Source: Methanolobus sp. UBA32 (lineage in GTDB: Archaea; Halobacteriota; Methanosarcinia; Methanosarcinales; Methanosarcinaceae). From it: a stretch of 6,567 bases of DNA. Below, piece by piece: positions 4,324-6,567 of this stretch. The notes beneath the pieces are model-generated. The model saw only the letters and a program-made list of their open reading frames with translations. It had not been told where the DNA came from and ran no database searches. Positions within the stretch are counted from its first letter, which is position 1. Each line of letters opens with the position of its first letter. Made by a program: the position numbers and the translations under genes. The stretch spans positions 1 through 6,567 of the forward strand of contig DAZF01000022.1 in the NCBI GenBank assembly GCA_002507205.1, read 5' to 3'.

Positions 4324-6369
4324 TTACCGAAGGAGGAAAATATTGTGATCTGCTTTATCATCAAATCTTTCTTCGGATGGTGGATAAGCTATTATAAGAT
4401 TACCATTAAAAAATGAAGTAATACGTCTTGGTAGCACTTGTAATATCGAATGCCACCCCGGAGTATCCCGGCGAGCACTTGCAATTATTATTAGCTCATT
4501 TTTAGATTCACCTCTTGCATACAGAGACTTTACAAGAGCTCCCCATCCTTCAATACATTCAAATGTGATGGAACTATCAGAACCTGATCCATTGAAAAAT
4601 TCCTTATATTTTTCGGGTTTATCATCCACCACTATAGCTGTCACTGATGCTGATGTCTGTTCAGCAATTCTTTTTATGGAATCCACTACAGAACAAAAAC
4701 CCGAATTATGATCCATACCAGGTGGGATTATAAGAGTGATTCCCTGCGTATTGCACAAAGGATTCCTTATCATTGAAACAAGCACAAGTTCCTTAGTTCC
4801 TCTTAGTACCTGGTCAATGACCGAACCTATGATACTTTCCTTTAGAAAATGGATACCATCCCAGCCTATTACGGTGGTTGAGATTCTGTTCTCAAGAATC
4901 GCTCCCATTATACCGGAAGCTACGTTGTAGCCAAGACGTACATGAGTTTTTACAGGAACTTCAGTACATGCAGCATAATTAGTGGTTTCCATAAGCATTT
5001 TCTCAGCTTCAACAACCTTTTTTTCAGAATTATCACTATCATATTTTACAACAGAAAGTACATGCAACGGTTCACTTGATCTTTTCTCCCGAATCATCAG
5101 GGCTAAGTCCATTAAAAGTTGCTTGTAAGCAGATTGCGTCGAAAATGAAACCAGTATGCGGGAGTCTGTTTCCTGAAGATGGCATGTGATACTCTCTGCA
5201 AGAGAGACCCTATGACCATACATCTCAACAATCTGAGGACTTATTATCCCGACGATAAGTATCATTATCACTACGGCGTTTACCAGACCTTCATTGAAAA
5301 GCCCGGCTTCAAAACCGACTAGCACAATTGCAAGTGCTGCTGCAGCATGGCCAATAGACAAACCGAACATGCTCATTATCTGATCCTTGTTATAGTGGTA
5401 TATTTTCCCTGTAAACCATGCAGCTCCAAATTTGCCAATGAACATAGCACCTATCATCCAGAGTGCCACACTAAGCTGGTTCCCTCCTTCAAAGAAAGAA
5501 TGGATATTTGTAAGCATTCCTACTGAAAAAAGGAAGAAAGGTATGAACAAAACATTTCCAGCGAACTCTATCCTGTTCATGAGTGGACTGGTATTTGGAA
5601 TTATACGGTTAAGCAAAAGGCCGGCCAGAAAAGACCCAATAATAGGTTCAACTCCGGCAATTTCTGCAAGATATGCAAGTATAAATGCCATAGCTAGCAC
5701 AAAAAGAAATTCAAAATAACTCTCATCTGTAAATTTACTGAAAAACAATCGTGCAATGCGAGGTACAATAAACAACGAGCCTGCAAAGAAAACGGTCAGC
5801 CCGAAAAGCAACCTGATCCAGAAGAATAAATCAAGGCTCCCCTCCAGAGAAGAAATAACAACAGCAAGAACCATCAGGGTCATTGTATCAGTAAGTAAAG
5901 TAGCTCCAATCGCTGCAGTGATGGCCTCATTGTTGACGATGCCAAGCTTCTTGATAACGGGATATGCAAGTAAGGTTTGTGAAGCAAACACGGAAGCAAA
6001 AAGGAAGGCTTCAATGAAGGGCAGACCCAATGCATAATATCCTGCAGCAGTGCCTGCAACCTGTGGAATTAAAAATGATAATGCACCAAAGACAAGGCTC
6101 CTATCTATCTTCTCAATGAACTTATTAATATTTATCTCCAGTCCCGCTATGAACATCAGGTAAACAAGACCAATCTCACCAAGAAGCACTATGGTCTCAT
6201 CCCTCTCCAATATATGCAACGCATTGGGGCCGATCAATGCACCGGCAAGGATCACACCAATCATCCCAGGTAATCTAAATGATTTGAATAGAAGAGGTGC
6301 AATAAGGAACACAAGCATAGACAACGCAAAAATCAGCACGGGTTCATGTAGAGGGATCGATGGGAACAT
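4324..6369 (-). CDS. CPA2-family cation/proton antiporter with USP-like C-terminal domains
   Basis: A 681-residue protein. Residues about 8-385 hold some 13 membrane segments of the Na+/H+ exchanger fold, including PGMIGVILAGALIGPNAL (34-51), FIAGLEIN (73-80), the acidic LLTDTMTL (158-165) with Thr160-Asp161 where ion-binding residues lie in CPA2 proteins, SVGMLTN (282-288), a possibly functional Lys313 and GLSIGHAAAALAIVL (336-350). The rest is cytoplasmic. Its first half resembles a universal stress protein: beta strand RILVSFS, then G502-W-D-G505, nine residues, G515-S516, an exact G-2x-G-9x-GS nucleotide-binding signature. A second, degenerate USP-like unit follows from about 543. No TrkA-N domain is seen, unlike Kef channels. 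It probably exchanges Na+ or K+ for H+. ATG 6369 is chosen because GGAGA is spaced correctly; ATG 6375 is only one base from it. The gene stands alone with its own promoter. Confidence 0.88.
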   Translation of the reverse strand: MFPSIPLHEPVLIFALSMLVFLIAPLLFKSFRLPGMIGVILAGALIGPNALHILERDETIVLLGEIGLVYLMFIAGLEININKFIEKIDRSLVFGALSFLIPQVAGTAAGYYALGLPFIEAFLFASVFASQTLLAYPVIKKLGIVNNEAITAAIGATLLTDTMTLMVLAVVISSLEGSLDLFFWIRLLFGLTVFFAGSLFIVPRIARLFFSKFTDESYFEFLFVLAMAFILAYLAEIAGVEPIIGSFLAGLLLNRIIPNTSPLMNRIEFAGNVLFIPFFLFSVGMLTNIHSFFEGGNQLSVALWMIGAMFIGKFGAAWFTGKIYHYNKDQIMSMFGLSIGHAAAALAIVLVGFEAGLFNEGLVNAVVIMILIVGIISPQIVEMYGHRVSLAESITCHLQETDSRILVSFSTQSAYKQLLMDLALMIREKRSSEPLHVLSVVKYDSDNSEKKVVEAEKMLMETTNYAACTEVPVKTHVRLGYNVASGIMGAILENRISTTVIGWDGIHFLKESIIGSVIDQVLRGTKELVLVSMIRNPLCNTQGITLIIPPGMDHNSGFCSVVDSIKRIAEQTSASVTAIVVDDKPEKYKEFFNGSGSDSSITFECIEGWGALVKSLYARGESKNELIIIASARRDTPGWHSILQVLPRRITSFFNGNLIIAYPPSEERFDDKADHNIFLLR

Positions 6370-6375
6370 GTCCAT

Positions 6376-6380
6376 TCTCC
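6376..6380 (-). promoter_or_regulatory. Ribosome-binding site of the antiporter
   Basis: GGAGA on the minus strand abuts ATG 6375 but leaves 7 bases from its GGAG core to ATG 6369. It therefore selects the second of two closely spaced start codons and shortens the protein by two residues. Confidence 0.6.
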
Positions 6381-6462
6381 ATAGTTATCAACGCATATTT
6401 GAATGCAAAAAGTCTCATAGTAGTGATTACACAACTAATATCTATGTATAGGTGAGCTTCAT

Positions 6463-6470
6463 AATATAAA
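6463..6470 (-). promoter_or_regulatory. TATA box of the antiporter gene
   Basis: The minus strand reads TTTATATT, close to the archaeal consensus. The predicted start near 6438-6445 would give a leader of about 70 bases. The remaining bases 6471-6567 hold no gene that I can see, only AT-rich upstream DNA. Confidence 0.55.
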
Positions 6471-6567
6471 GTAGTAATGATGTTACCACTGTCTATTAAT
6501 CTCAATGACTGATAGAGAGTAAACAAAAAACTATCACTGAAATTACAAAATTCACTAAATACTATCA

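Noticed and set aside
5432..6037. Plus-strand frames opposite the antiporter
   Set aside because: Shadows of a clear membrane transporter gene on the minus strand.
1..6567. CRISPR array, rRNA, tRNA or complete insertion sequence
   Set aside because: No regularly spaced repeats, no cloverleaf with T-loop sequence and no transposase or matching terminal inverted repeats were found by reading both strands.

Overview
The window looks like a chromosomal segment from a methanogenic archaeon of the Methanosarcinales (a Methanolobus- or Methanococcoides-like genome is my best guess). The reasons are TTTATA-type archaeal promoter elements upstream of genes, Shine-Dalgarno sites complementary to the archaeal 16S 3' end (GGAGG, GTGATC), oligo-T terminators, and protein families typical of that order. 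The organism assignment is inference; no rRNA or methanogenesis gene lies here.

Layout. (1) Bases 1-309 are the 3' end of phosphoenolpyruvate synthase (ppsA), followed by hairpins and a T8 tract. (2) Bases 310-1469 form a long AT-rich stretch with no convincing gene. It holds a possible tiny 34-codon ORF, a TATA box plus strong terminator hairpin that could bound a short RNA, two operator-like dyads, and a roughly 105-base tract almost devoid of G. (3) Bases 1470-2360 hold a small intact membrane protein of unknown function, a truncated paralogue of it, and directly abutting that a GC-richer fragment resembling the C-terminus of an NRAMP-type metal transporter. This looks like gene debris. 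(4) On the minus strand, lrgA and lrgB (3560 to 2507) form an overlapping two-gene operon; lrgB starts at TTG behind a strong Shine-Dalgarno site. (5) A plus-strand remnant of a tyrosine recombinase (3703-4014) keeps only the N-terminal DNA-binding domain. (6) A minus-strand gene (6369 to 4324) encodes a CPA2 cation/proton antiporter with a C-terminal cytoplasmic part that resembles universal stress protein domains, including an exact G-2x-G-9x-GS nucleotide-binding signature. Its likely promoter lies at about 6463-6470.

How the genes may work together. PEP synthase converts pyruvate to PEP, and LrgA/LrgB homologues in some bacteria move pyruvate across the membrane, so a pyruvate-uptake link is attractive, although the genes are convergent and separated by about 2.2 kb of debris. 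The antiporter suggests ion or pH homeostasis under nucleotide or stress control. I see no new multi-gene defence or mobile system. The most unusual signals are the G-depleted tract, the paralogue/NRAMP junction, the orphan integrase domain and the USP-tailed antiporter.
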